Assembly: GCA_030448025.1 (NCBI GenBank)
Contig: JAUJNQ010000001.1
Location: forward strand, 26,318-58,412
Direction: 5' to 3'
DNA: 32,095 bases
From: Acidimicrobiales bacterium
GTDB lineage: Bacteria; Actinomycetota; Acidimicrobiia; Acidimicrobiales; GCA-2861595
Shown: positions 7,261-15,280 of the stretch, piece by piece
How the letters are laid out: each line of letters starts with the position of its first letter
Numbering within the stretch: the first letter of the stretch is position 1
Position numbers and translations under genes: made by a program
The notes under the pieces: model-generated
What the model was told of the DNA's origin: nothing
What the model saw: the letters and a program-made list of their open reading frames with translations, nothing else
The model's database searches: none

Positions 7261-8646
7261 GTGTTGCGACTGCACGACACCGCGCTCGGTGAGGTGGTCG
7301 ATCTCCGGCCTCGCCGGTCCGGCCACGTGTCGATGTACGTGTGCGGGCCGACGGTGTACGACGAACCCCACCTCGGCCACGGGCGCTTCGCCCTCGTCTG
7401 GGACGTGCTGCGCCGCTACCTGGAGTGGACCGGGCTCACGGTGCGCTTCGTGTCCAACGTCACCGACATCGACGACAAGATCATCGAGCGGGCGCAGCGC
7501 GAGGGCCGCAGCACCGAGGACGTGGCCCACCAGTACGAGAAGGCCTGGTACGACGCGCTCGACGCGCTGGGCGTGCGCCGCCCCGACGACGACCCTCACG
7601 CCACTGCCTACGTCGCCCGGATGGTCGACCTGGTGGAGGAGCTGGTGGGCAAAGGAGTGGCCTATGAGACCTCCGACGGCGTGTACTTCTCGGTCGCGGA
7701 TGTAGGCGACTACGGGCTCCTGGCCCGCCAGTCGTTGGAGTCGTTGCAGGCCGGAGCTCGGGTGGAGGTGAGCGAGGAGAAGCGCTCGGCGCTGGACTTC
7801 GTGCTCTGGAAGAAGGCTCAGACGACGGGCTCGGGGCCGGGTGATCCCCAGTGGCAGTCACCGTGGGGCCCGGGACGTCCGGGATGGCACACCGAGTGCG
7901 TGGTCATGGCCCTTGACCTGCTGGGCGAGGACTTCGACCTCCACGGCGCGGGCATCGACCTGGCTTTCCCTCACCACGAGAACGAGCGGGCCCAGGCCGT
8001 CGCCCTGGACCGACCCTTTGCCCGGCGGTGGGCCCACAGCGGCTTCGTGCTCGGGCCAGGTGGGGTGAAGATGTCCAAGTCGCTCGGGAACTTCACGTCC
8101 CTCACCGACCTGCTGGCCCGCACCGACCCACGCGCCTACCGGCTCTTGGTCCTGCAGTCGCACTACCGGGCGCCGCTCGAGGTCGGACCGGTGACCATCG
8201 AGCGAGCCGAGCGCAGCCTCGGCCGGCTCGACGAGCTTGGGCGTCGGGTACCGCAGGAGCGGGCTTCACCCGATGGCGCCGCCCTCGACGAGTTCCGAGC
8301 CCACATGGACGACGACCTGCGTACGCCCGCTGCCACCGCTCTGCTCTTCGACCTGGTGGGGCGGGCCAACGCCGCCTTCGACGGAGGTGATCTCACCGCG
8401 GGCGGGTCGCTGGCGGCCGCCGCCTTCGAGATTGCCGCAGCCCTGGGGTTGGAGCTGGGCGCCGGGGACGAGCGGATCGACGAGGAGACGGCTCGCCTCG
8501 TGGATGAGCGTGACGCCGCCCGAGCCGCAGGGGACTACGTCCGCTCCGACGCTATTCGTCACGAGCTTGAGGGCAATGGTTGGATCGTGAAGGACACACC
8601 CGACGGCACGAGAGTCCAGCGCCGGCGCCCCGGCTCAGCGAGTTGA
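7261..8646 (+). CDS. cysS: Cysteinyl-tRNA synthetase
   Basis: The product has 461 residues, typical for CysS. It shows the zinc-site Cys28 in YVCGPTVYDEPHLGHG with the HLGH nucleotide motif at 37-40, further zinc ligands in GWHTECVVMA and FPHHENE, and KMSKS at about 270 (GGVKMSKSLGNF). A DALR-type helical domain follows, ending with DYVRSDAIRHELEGNGW. The DALR domain and full length favour CysS over the related mycothiol ligase MshC. It charges tRNA-Cys. The start chosen is GTG 7261, whose N-terminus RLHDTALGEVV matches CysS; the frame extends upstream only through valS antisense. There is no ribosome-binding site and a TACCGT box lies 7 nt upstream, so a leaderless mRNA is likely. Confidence 0.93.
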   Translation: MLRLHDTALGEVVDLRPRRSGHVSMYVCGPTVYDEPHLGHGRFALVWDVLRRYLEWTGLTVRFVSNVTDIDDKIIERAQREGRSTEDVAHQYEKAWYDALDALGVRRPDDDPHATAYVARMVDLVEELVGKGVAYETSDGVYFSVADVGDYGLLARQSLESLQAGARVEVSEEKRSALDFVLWKKAQTTGSGPGDPQWQSPWGPGRPGWHTECVVMALDLLGEDFDLHGAGIDLAFPHHENERAQAVALDRPFARRWAHSGFVLGPGGVKMSKSLGNFTSLTDLLARTDPRAYRLLVLQSHYRAPLEVGPVTIERAERSLGRLDELGRRVPQERASPDGAALDEFRAHMDDDLRTPAATALLFDLVGRANAAFDGGDLTAGGSLAAAAFEIAAALGLELGAGDERIDEETARLVDERDAARAAGDYVRSDAIRHELEGNGWIVKDTPDGTRVQRRRPGSAS

Positions 8647-8698
8647 CCCCACGAGCCTCCGGCCGCCTGCGCTGCTAGCGTCTCTCGAGGGCGCCTCC

Positions 8699-8715
8699 CG
8701 GTTGTCCAGCAACCG
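8699..8715 (+). promoter_or_regulatory. Hairpin in the cold-shock gene leader
   Basis: CGGTTG (8699-8704) and CAACCG (8710-8715) form a perfect 6-bp stem with a TCCAG loop. It lies about 45 nt before the cold-shock gene start and downstream of a TAGCGT hexamer (8676-8681) that could be its -10. Cold-shock mRNAs often carry structured leaders; there is no T-run, so it is not an obvious cysS terminator. Confidence 0.35.
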
Positions 8716-8744
8716 CTGGTCGGGTGGCCCAGGGCACGTGAGAG

Positions 8745-8751
8745 AAGGAGG
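8745..8751 (+). promoter_or_regulatory. Strong ribosome-binding site of the cold-shock gene
   Basis: AAGGAGG lies 9 nt before the GTG at 8761. It is the best Shine-Dalgarno match in the window and fits a highly expressed protein. Confidence 0.75.
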
Positions 8752-8760
8752 TTCGCCAAC

Positions 8761-8961
8761 GTGGCGACCGGCACAGTGAAGTGGTTCAACCCCGAGAAGG
8801 GCTTCGGGTTCATCTCCCAGCAAGGCAGCGCCGACGTGTTCGTGCACCACAGCGCCATCTTGACTGACGGCTACCGCAGCCTGGCCGAGGGCCAGCAGGT
8901 GGAGTTCGAGGTCGAGCAGACACCGAAGGGACTGGCAGCGGCCAACGTCCGGCCCCTTTAG
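8761..8961 (+). CDS. Cold-shock domain protein (CspA family)
   Basis: The product is a 66-residue single OB-fold cold-shock domain. RNP1 is GKGFGFI-like (EKGFGFISQ, residues 13-21) and RNP2 is VFVHHSAI (28-35); GTVKWFN opens the protein as usual. Such proteins bind single-stranded RNA/DNA and act as RNA chaperones. The start is GTG 8761 with a strong ribosome-binding site and a leader of perhaps 70 nt containing a small hairpin. The stop TAG (8959-8961) overlaps the TAA of the convergent alcohol dehydrogenase by two bases, so no room is left for a separate terminator. Confidence 0.95.
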   Translation: MATGTVKWFNPEKGFGFISQQGSADVFVHHSAILTDGYRSLAEGQQVEFEVEQTPKGLAAANVRPL

Positions 8962-9992
8962 GGGGGCGCCAGCATCACCTTGACGGGGGCGTTGCGCCCG
9001 CTCAGCTCCTCGAAGGATCGCTGCGCCGCGTCCAGGGGACGCACGTCGGAGACCATCAGGTCGGCGTCAAGCGCGCCCGAGGCCACGCAGGCAACGGCAT
9101 TGGCGAACTCCGCGTCCGTGTAGGCGATCGACGGCATCACGTCGACCTCCTTCACCACCCAGAGCATGCCCGGCATGGGCACGGCCTGTCCCGGGCCGGG
9201 CGTACCCACCAGCACGACCTGGCCGCCGGGCCGGACCACCTCCACGGCCAGGGCCGGCGTCTCGACCGTGCCGGTGGCGTCGAAGACCACGTCGAGCGGC
9301 TCGGCCGCGGCCTGGCCCAACCGGCGGGCGTCCTCCACCACGGTGGCTCCCATGGCCTCTGCCACGCCCGCCCGCAGAGGGATGCGCTCGGCCACCACGA
9401 CCGGACCGGCGCCGGCGCGCACCAGCGCAGCCAGGCACATGAGGCCGATGGGGCCAGCTCCGATGATCCCCATGGCCGCGCCCGGGTCGGCCGCCACCCG
9501 GCTGCGCCCCACGGCGTGAAGGGCCACGGCGTACGGCTCGACCAGGGCACCCTGCTCCGGAGTCACGTGCGTAGGGAGGACGTGACAGGACGTGGCAGGT
9601 ACCCGCACGTACTCCGCGTAGGCTCCGTCGTTGAGTCCCAGCCCTATGGAGGAGAAGAGCTGGGCCGAGCAAAGGTGCGCCTGACCCCGCCGGCAGGCGA
9701 GGCACGTGCCGCACCGCCGGGCGGGCAGTACCGCGACTCGCTCCCCGGGCCGGACCCCCACGTCGCCCACGTCGCCGCCCGTCTCGGCCTCGCCGGTCTC
9801 CACCACCGTTCCCGCGAACTCGTGGCCCATGACCGCTCCGGGCGGGAGCAGGCCCGAGCTCCTGAGGTGAAGGTCGCTCCCGCAGATGCCGCACCGCTCG
9901 ACGGCCACGACGACCTCACCGGGCCCGGCCACGGGTTGATCGCGGTCCACGACCTCGAGGCGGCCGGCGTCTCCCAGGGCGACGGCGCGCAC
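8958..9992 (-). CDS. Zinc-dependent medium-chain alcohol/polyol dehydrogenase
   Basis: The 344-residue protein is an MDR-family enzyme. Catalytic zinc ligands are Cys37 (GICGSD) and His57-Glu58 (GHE). The structural zinc site is C94-x2-C97-x2-C100-x7-C108. The Rossmann motif [10 protein letters not shown] lies near residue 175, followed by an Asp/Glu-type cofactor strand end ([11 protein letters not shown]) that favours NAD(H). The pattern resembles sorbitol/threonine dehydrogenase-like members more than ethanol dehydrogenases, but the substrate cannot be read from sequence. A Gly/Asp-rich insert (about 67-82) is unusual. The start is GTG 9992 with GGAG 6 nt upstream. The gene stands alone on its strand and is convergent with the cold-shock gene. 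Confidence 0.85.
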   Translation of the reverse strand: MRAVALGDAGRLEVVDRDQPVAGPGEVVVAVERCGICGSDLHLRSSGLLPPGAVMGHEFAGTVVETGEAETGGDVGDVGVRPGERVAVLPARRCGTCLACRRGQAHLCSAQLFSSIGLGLNDGAYAEYVRVPATSCHVLPTHVTPEQGALVEPYAVALHAVGRSRVAADPGAAMGIIGAGPIGLMCLAALVRAGAGPVVVAERIPLRAGVAEAMGATVVEDARRLGQAAAEPLDVVFDATGTVETPALAVEVVRPGGQVVLVGTPGPGQAVPMPGMLWVVKEVDVMPSIAYTDAEFANAVACVASGALDADLMVSDVRPLDAAQRSFEELSGRNAPVKVMLAPP

Positions 9993-10334
9993 CTATGGCT
10001 CCGCTGTTTCGACGGCCCTGGCGGATGAGGCGAGTTTCAAGCGCCGGCTTTGGTGTGGCCGCGGTCACCTACCGCTTGGCGACCACGCAGTCGGCCCCGT
10101 GCAAAGTCAAGGCCAGATGCCATCCGAGCAGCTTAGGGGCGGGCTTCCGGGAAGCGAGCGTCCCGTCTACCGCCGTACCGTCCCGCTGGGAAGCACCGGT
10201 TCAACGCTTGTCGGGCTCACTCGACGGGCATCTGCTCATGGGCGCCGTAGGCGGCGGCGATCTCACGGCGCCACCCAGCCACTCAAGGTGATGACCGTGA
10301 CCGCCGACAGCGCGTGAGAACGAATGGAGGGGTC
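9993..10334. other. 342-bp gap without a recognised gene
   Basis: This lies between the divergent dehydrogenase and HD-GYP genes. Short frames here lack family resemblance and ribosome sites. It holds a small inverted repeat, GCTTCC/GGAAGC with a one-base centre at 10143-10155, and two CGTCCCG copies nearby. I looked for a c-di-GMP riboswitch because of the downstream gene and found no convincing match. It presumably contains both promoters; none is clear. Confidence 0.5.
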
Positions 10335-12074
10335 ATGCAGGGGGCAGCATCAGTAGTTGAGATCGTGAAGGTGAGCGAGCTGGTGGAGCCGCCCACCGAA
10401 GAGCCGAACGTGCAGGGTCGGTGGAAGAGGCGGGCTGTGCTCGCATCCTTGGTACGCCTCACGGCGACGGTCATCCCGATCTCGGCAGCGCTCGGCGCCG
10501 CCATCGTGATGAGCCGTCATGTCTCCCGCCCAGGGGCGCTCCTGGCATCGCTTGGCTGGTGGAGCCTCGTCATCGCCGTCTCCACGGCCGCGCTCCTCGT
10601 CGTCAATGGCATCACCCGGCGCCTCCTGCCCCTGGCCGCGATGTTGCGGCTGTCACTCACGTTCCCCGGGCGTGCCCCCTCGCGCTTCGCGGTGGCGGCC
10701 AAGGCGGGCACCGTCCGCAAGCTCGGAGAGCAGCTGGCCCAGGCCAAGGAGCATGGCGTCGACGACGACCCGGATCGAGGCGCGAAGCGGATCCTGATCC
10801 TCGTCGGCGCTCTGAACGTGTATGACCGGGGCACGTGTGGCCATTCCGAACGCGTGCGGGCCCTCACCGACCTGATCGCCGAGCAGAAGGGCCTTCCCGA
10901 GGAGGACCGCGACCGTCTGCGGTGGGGAGCGCTCGTCCATGACATCGGCAAGCTCCATGTCCCGTCTCGAGTCCTGGGCAAGCCCGGGCTTCCCACGGTC
11001 CGTGAGTGGGAACAGCTTCGGCGCCATCCAGAGGATGGGGCTCTCATAGCTGCGCCAATGGCGAGCTGGCTCGGGGAATGGACCAGAGCGATCGAGGAGC
11101 ACCATGAGCACTGGGACGGCTCGGGGTATCCCAAGGGTCTTGCCGGCAAGGACATCAGCCTCGCGGCTCGCATCGTGACTCTGGCCGACACCTTCGAGGT
11201 GATCACCGCCCCCCGTCCCTACCGGCTACCGGTCAACGCTCAGGCGGCGAGGAAAGAGCTGATCCGCTGCGCCGGAGCGCATTTCGATCCCGAGGTGGTG
11301 CAAGCCTTCCTCGCCATTCCGATCGGCCGCCTCCGGATGGCCATGGGCCTTCGGTCGTGGCTGGCTCAGTTGCCCCTTCTGGGCTCCGTGCCCCGCGTGG
11401 AGGGCAAGGCCCGGGTGGCGACTCGCTCCGCAGCGGCGGCCACAGGGACGGCCACTGGGGTAGGTGCTCTGGCTCTGACCGGCATGGTGGGTGCTACTCA
11501 TGCCGCGGCCTCCTCTCCTGGGCCCGTCCCAGGCCCGGGGGAGGCCGGCAACGTGTTCACCGGCTCGATCCACCGGTCGCCGCCACCCGCGCCGTCGGGT
11601 GATGGCGGAGCCCATCTTCTGTCCGGCTCTCGGTCCGAGCCGGGTGACACGCCGGCAAGGGTGTCGGCGCCCTATGAGCCGGGCGTCGGCCTGGCCTCCG
11701 CCGACGAGCAGGACGACCTCGCCATCGACGAGGAGGGCGTCGAGCTCTTCGAAGACGACGACGAGCAGGAGCAGCTCGCTTCCGACGACGAAGGCGACGA
11801 GCTCGCTCCCGACGACGACCAGGTAGAGCTCGCTCCCAACGACGACGAGGGCAACGAGCTGGTCCGCGACGACGAGCTCCTCGAAGATGACGACGAAGAG
11901 GAAGTCATCGACGATGAAACCGAGGACGACGACGAGGACGAAGACGAAGACGAAGAGGAGGACGAAGACGAAGACGAAGAGGAGGACGAAGACGAGGAGG
12001 AGGCGGAGGACGAAGGCGAGGACGTGGACGTGGACGACGGCTCGCCCGAGACGTCGTCGTCCGTCGGAGTTTGA
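10335..12074 (+). CDS. Membrane HD-GYP protein (predicted c-di-GMP phosphodiesterase) with long acidic C-terminal tail
   Basis: The 579-residue product has two N-terminal membrane helices (about 38-60 and 70-95), then an HD-GYP domain (about 145-340). Its motifs are CGHSERV, GALVHDIGKLHVP (HD near residue 200), RRHPEDGA and EEHHEHWDGSGYPKGL, then ARIVTLADTFEVIT; the metal ligands and GYP are intact. HD-GYP enzymes hydrolyse c-di-GMP to pGpG or GMP. A third hydrophobic stretch (about 375-395) precedes a Pro/Ser/Gly linker and, from about residue 454, roughly 120 residues that are mostly Asp and Glu. With three helices the tail would be outside the cell. The start is ATG 10335 after GGAGG; GTG 10314 is an alternative. 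It opens the c-di-GMP cluster. Confidence 0.85.
   Translation: MQGAASVVEIVKVSELVEPPTEEPNVQGRWKRRAVLASLVRLTATVIPISAALGAAIVMSRHVSRPGALLASLGWWSLVIAVSTAALLVVNGITRRLLPLAAMLRLSLTFPGRAPSRFAVAAKAGTVRKLGEQLAQAKEHGVDDDPDRGAKRILILVGALNVYDRGTCGHSERVRALTDLIAEQKGLPEEDRDRLRWGALVHDIGKLHVPSRVLGKPGLPTVREWEQLRRHPEDGALIAAPMASWLGEWTRAIEEHHEHWDGSGYPKGLAGKDISLAARIVTLADTFEVITAPRPYRLPVNAQAARKELIRCAGAHFDPEVVQAFLAIPIGRLRMAMGLRSWLAQLPLLGSVPRVEGKARVATRSAAAATGTATGVGALALTGMVGATHAAASSPGPVPGPGEAGNVFTGSIHRSPPPAPSGDGGAHLLSGSRSEPGDTPARVSAPYEPGVGLASADEQDDLAIDEEGVELFEDDDEQEQLASDDEGDELAPDDDQVELAPNDDEGNELVRDDELLEDDDEEEVIDDETEDDDEDEDEDEEEDEDEDEEEDEDEEEAEDEGEDVDVDDGSPETSSSVGV
11694..12050 (+). repeat. Asp/Glu-coding low-complexity tract in the HD-GYP gene
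   Basis: The tract is dominated by GAC, GAG, GAA and GAT codons. It contains loose repeats of a unit like DDEGDELAPDDDQVELAP in the first half and near-pure (D/E)n in the second. The antisense frame is Ser-rich and is a shadow. Slippage-prone repeats of this kind vary in length between strains. Confidence 0.8.
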
Positions 12075-12078
12075 GTGG

Positions 12079-12140
12079 TTCGCACCGGAGGTTCCACGTA
12101 GCGGTCAGGCGGCGGCGAGGAGAGGCTGGCTCGGTGCGAA
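12079..12140. repeat. Perfect 9-bp inverted repeat between convergent c-di-GMP genes
   Basis: TTCGCACCG (12079-12087) and CGGTGCGAA (12132-12140) are exact inverted copies separated by 44 nt, in the 95-bp gap between the HD-GYP stop and the REC-GAF-EAL-REC-GGDEF stop. It could act as a bidirectional end-of-transcript structure, but the loop is long and there is no T-run. Confidence 0.4.
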
Positions 12141-12169
12141 GTCACCGAGACCAGACCCCGACTGCATCG

Positions 12170-15100
12170 TCAGGAGGCTCGACGGCGATCAGGGACGGCG
12201 GTGAGGCTGCCGCGATCTGTACGGCGTTGGTCGAAGAGCCTCTGGTCGGCCAGCTCGACCAGGCGCTCACCGTCCTCGCTGTCGTCGAAGTAGGTGGCAG
12301 ATCCCCAGCTGAACGCCGGGGCGCCCGCCTCCTTCACCCGAGCGATGACGGTGGGGATCACCGCCTTGCCCGTCCCGGGAAGCAGCACTGTGAACTCGTC
12401 ACCCCCGACGCGATAGGCCGAGTCGGTCAGGCGAAGGGCGCTGCACAGCCCATGGGCCAGTGATCGAAGGGCCTCGTCGCCTGCTGCATGACCGTGCTCG
12501 TCGTTCACCGCTTTGAGGCCGTCGAGATCGAGAACGATGACGCTGAAGGGGTAGCGGAGGCGCGACGAACGAGCGGTCTCGTCCTTGAGGTCCCGATCGA
12601 AGGCACGCCGGTTGAGCAGCCCAGTCAACGGATCGGTGACCGCTTCGTTGCGGAGGTGGGCGGTGTTGTGGGTGGCCGCCACCCCGATGGCCCAATCGAC
12701 AACCATGTCGAGGCTGGCGAGGGTCTCGATGAGCTGCTCCGGGGGGACGCGATCGACGATGCGGCGGCGAAGCGTCTCCCGCAGGCAGACGAGATGCCCA
12801 ATGGCCGACTCCACCGATCCGACCGTGGCGGCGAAAGCCTCGATGGCGCTCTCCAGCTCTGGTTCGGGTTCCCATGCCGTGGGACGAGTCCGCGCCACTG
12901 CGTTGAGCCGGGCGACGACTTGTTCAGCCATCGCCGGCCTCAGGTGACCGGTGACCATCGGGTTCTGGCGACACAGAGAGAGCCACTCCTCGGCCAGAGG
13001 CCCGGCCTCGGTCCCCAGAGGGACGGAGGAGTTCGAGGAGCCGAAGAGCAGAGGCCGGGTGGGCAGGCCCAGGGCACGGACGATCCCGCTGATGTCCTCC
13101 TTGGGAACGCGCATCACCGAAAAGGGCTCCCGCTGATCGTCGACGCTGGAGCAGACCACGGTCTTGATGCCGGGATGTTGTTCCTGGAGCTCGGGTAGGA
13201 GGTCCAGCCCGTCGCCATCGGGAAGCTGGCGATCCAGGACCACACCATCGAGGTGCTGGCCCAAGGCACGGCGAGCATCGGCCAGCGAAATCGCCTCGAT
13301 GACCTGCGCACCGCCCAGCTCCAAGCTCAGGCGCATGAGATGGCGAACCATGGGATCGTCGTCCACCACCAGGACGCGTCGGGCGCCATCCGCGGCGTCC
13401 CCGTCGCCTTCGCCGGCAACCCGATTCTCCGTCACCGGCTCGTCGATGTCCGGATCGTTGGTCTCCGGATCGTTGGTCTCCGGCTCGTGCGCCGCCGGCT
13501 CGTCGGCGGCTGAGCCTCGCACATGGCGACGATCGGCGAAGGCGTGGACACCGGCGGGCTCGGGATACCCGAAGAGATACCCCTGACCGAGCCCGATACC
13601 GAGCTGGCGGAGCGTGTCCACCTCAGACCTCGACTCGATCCCTTCGGCGATGAGCCGGCACCCCGTGTTGTCGGCGAAGTGGGCCAACCCGGCCACGAGG
13701 GACTGGCGAGCGGGGTCCGAGTCGATCCCGGACACCCACGAGCGGTCGAGCTTCATGAAGTGCGGCTTGACGGCCAAGACGTGGCGCAGGCTGGCGAAGC
13801 CGGACCCGGCGTCGTCCACTGAGATGCGAAGGTCCGACAGCAGGTCCAGGGCATGACGCAGCGGCTCGTAATCGTCCACGGGGTCGTGCTCTGTGAGCTC
13901 GAGGATGAGGGGGCGGTCGTAGGCGCCGACCAGGTCACCCAGCGACGAGCCCGCCATGGCCAACGCCGGTGAGGCGTTCAGGCTGAGAAAGCGGCCCGGA
14001 GGCAGCGCGTCGGCGGCGTCGAGCGCAGCCCGCATGGTCGCCACCTCCAGCTCGATCCCGAGGTCGACCCCGGCGGCCTCGGCGAAGCGAAGGTCCGGGC
14101 GGGTGCCGTCAGCGAAACGGGTGAGGGCCTCGTAGCCCAGCTCCAAGCCGTCAGCCAGGCGCACGATTGGCTGGAACACGGGAGTGAACTCCTCATCCCG
14201 GACGACGTGCTCTACCGCGGTCCGCCGGTCCTGCCCATCGCGCCTGTTGTGAAGTGCCGAGCCGAGCAGGCCGGCGGCGATGCCGGCGAAGTCGATGGCC
14301 TCCGACAGCGCCCTCGACATCTCGCCGGCGGAGGCCCGACGGCCTGGTGGGTCGGCGCCCGAAACGAGCAGACCCAGCACCTCCCCCGCGGTGTGGAGTG
14401 GCGCGCACGCCAGTGTCGAGAGCTCGGGAAGAGGCGCCCCCGGCAACCCGAGAGCCCCGTCCTCGTCAAGATGCTCGATCCAGGGCCCGCAGCGCGCCTG
14501 GTTGGTCAGGTGGGCCGCTACCGATGTAGCCAGCGGCCTTCCTACCTCCATGTTCCATACAGCCAGGTCGCGAGCGGCGAGCGGGACAGCCACGCCGTCG
14601 CCCAGGAAGGCCACCACGGCAGCACCCGAGAGGTGGTTGAGCGACGCCAGCTCCGAGCACACGAGGTCGGCGGTGGCCTCAGGGGTGCCCCCGGGCGTCA
14701 CCCGACCCAGGGCGCTGGCGATGGCGGCGCGTTTGCGGAGATGGGACTCGATGACCTCCGTCCACGCTGCTTGTTCTCGCAGCTTGGCTTTCACCCGAGC
14801 CACCAGCTCGTCCGGCTCGAACGGTTTGACGATGTAGTCGTCGGCTCCCGCTTGCAGGCCGCGGAGTCGCTCATCATGGGTGGAGTCGGCGGTAACCAGG
14901 ATCACCGGCAGGGTGCGCGTCTCCACTCTGGTGCGCAGCCTCTCGACGACCTCGACGCCGCTCATCTCCGGCATGTGGTTGTCGAGCACTACGGCGGCGA
15001 AGTTGCCGCAGGCGATCAGCTCGAGGGCTCGGCGGCCGCTGGTGGCCCCGACCGTCGCCATGCCGGCTCGGCCCAGCGTGATCCCGAGCAGCTGCCGGCT

Positions 15101-15172
15101 GATTGGGTCGTCATCCACGATGAGAATAGGGCCTGTCTGTGACTGCTTCTTCGCTCGACCGTCATCAGACAC
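12170..15172 (-). CDS. REC-GAF-EAL-REC-GGDEF two-component c-di-GMP enzyme
   Basis: The 1000-residue product has five domains. REC1 (about 15-130) has acceptor D64 and K116 in IVKPF. GAF-like spans about 150-310. EAL (about 330-575) has EALTRF, LELTEHDP, VDDAGSGFASL, KLDRSW, AEGIES and GQGYLFG, keeping the metal and catalytic acidic residues. REC2 (about 595-705) has VVLDRQLPDG and a Lys in VPKED. GGDEF (about 840-995) has RVGGDEF near 923 plus the guanine-binding Asn (AVND) and GHAAGD. Both synthesis and breakdown of c-di-GMP therefore look possible, each tied to a receiver. No membrane segment is seen. The frame extends to 16096 through antisense of the next gene; GTG 15172 with GGAAGAGG upstream gives a normal REC start. 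A 15-bp tandem repeat lies in the EAL-REC2 linker. Confidence 0.9.
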   Translation of the reverse strand: MSDDGRAKKQSQTGPILIVDDDPISRQLLGITLGRAGMATVGATSGRRALELIACGNFAAVVLDNHMPEMSGVEVVERLRTRVETRTLPVILVTADSTHDERLRGLQAGADDYIVKPFEPDELVARVKAKLREQAAWTEVIESHLRKRAAIASALGRVTPGGTPEATADLVCSELASLNHLSGAAVVAFLGDGVAVPLAARDLAVWNMEVGRPLATSVAAHLTNQARCGPWIEHLDEDGALGLPGAPLPELSTLACAPLHTAGEVLGLLVSGADPPGRRASAGEMSRALSEAIDFAGIAAGLLGSALHNRRDGQDRRTAVEHVVRDEEFTPVFQPIVRLADGLELGYEALTRFADGTRPDLRFAEAAGVDLGIELEVATMRAALDAADALPPGRFLSLNASPALAMAGSSLGDLVGAYDRPLILELTEHDPVDDYEPLRHALDLLSDLRISVDDAGSGFASLRHVLAVKPHFMKLDRSWVSGIDSDPARQSLVAGLAHFADNTGCRLIAEGIESRSEVDTLRQLGIGLGQGYLFGYPEPAGVHAFADRRHVRGSAADEPAAHEPETNDPETNDPDIDEPVTENRVAGEGDGDAADGARRVLVVDDDPMVRHLMRLSLELGGAQVIEAISLADARRALGQHLDGVVLDRQLPDGDGLDLLPELQEQHPGIKTVVCSSVDDQREPFSVMRVPKEDISGIVRALGLPTRPLLFGSSNSSVPLGTEAGPLAEEWLSLCRQNPMVTGHLRPAMAEQVVARLNAVARTRPTAWEPEPELESAIEAFAATVGSVESAIGHLVCLRETLRRRIVDRVPPEQLIETLASLDMVVDWAIGVAATHNTAHLRNEAVTDPLTGLLNRRAFDRDLKDETARSSRLRYPFSVIVLDLDGLKAVNDEHGHAAGDEALRSLAHGLCSALRLTDSAYRVGGDEFTVLLPGTGKAVIPTVIARVKEAGAPAFSWGSATYFDDSEDGERLVELADQRLFDQRRTDRGSLTAVPDRRRAS
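13451..13480. repeat. 15-bp perfect tandem duplication in an interdomain linker
   Basis: CGGATCGTTGGTCTC occurs twice in a row and encodes Glu-Thr-Asn-Asp-Pro twice on the minus strand, in the acidic linker between the EAL and second receiver domains. Confidence 0.7.
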
Positions 15173-15195
15173 GCTGCCTCTTCCCCCCGGACGGA

Positions 15196-15220
15196 TCAGT
15201 GTCCTCGTCGGTTCAGTGTC
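15196..15220. repeat. Direct repeat TCAGTGTC x2 in a divergent promoter region
   Basis: TCAGTGTC occurs at 15196-15203 and 15213-15220, a period of 17 bp, 24-48 bp upstream of the GTG of the REC-GAF-EAL-REC-GGDEF gene. It could be a tandem site for a response regulator; no family is recognised. Confidence 0.35.
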
Positions 15221-15280
15221 GGTCCTGTCCACCCCTGGGTTGAGCAGATTCTCAGGCAGCGAGGTGATCGCGGTCCCACT

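Noticed and set aside
7243-7599. N-terminal extension of valS
   Set aside because: The extra 119 residues are antisense of cysS and precede the normal ValS N-terminus; ATG 7242 gives the family start.
10140-10240. tRNA-like segment (GGTTCAAC next to paired stretches)
   Set aside because: No acceptor stem, D-arm or anticodon arm can be folded around it.
9993-10334. c-di-GMP (GEMM) or c-di-AMP riboswitch before the HD-GYP gene
   Set aside because: A GTGCAAAG stretch and a GCTTCC/GGAAGC palindrome drew attention, but the conserved GEMM helices and tetraloop-receptor spacing cannot be drawn, and no ydaO-type core is present.
11672-12145. Long Ser-rich minus-strand frame
   Set aside because: It is the antisense of the Asp/Glu-coding tail of the HD-GYP gene; GTC, TCG and TCC codons arise from GAC, GAG and GAA. 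No ribosome site or family resemblance.
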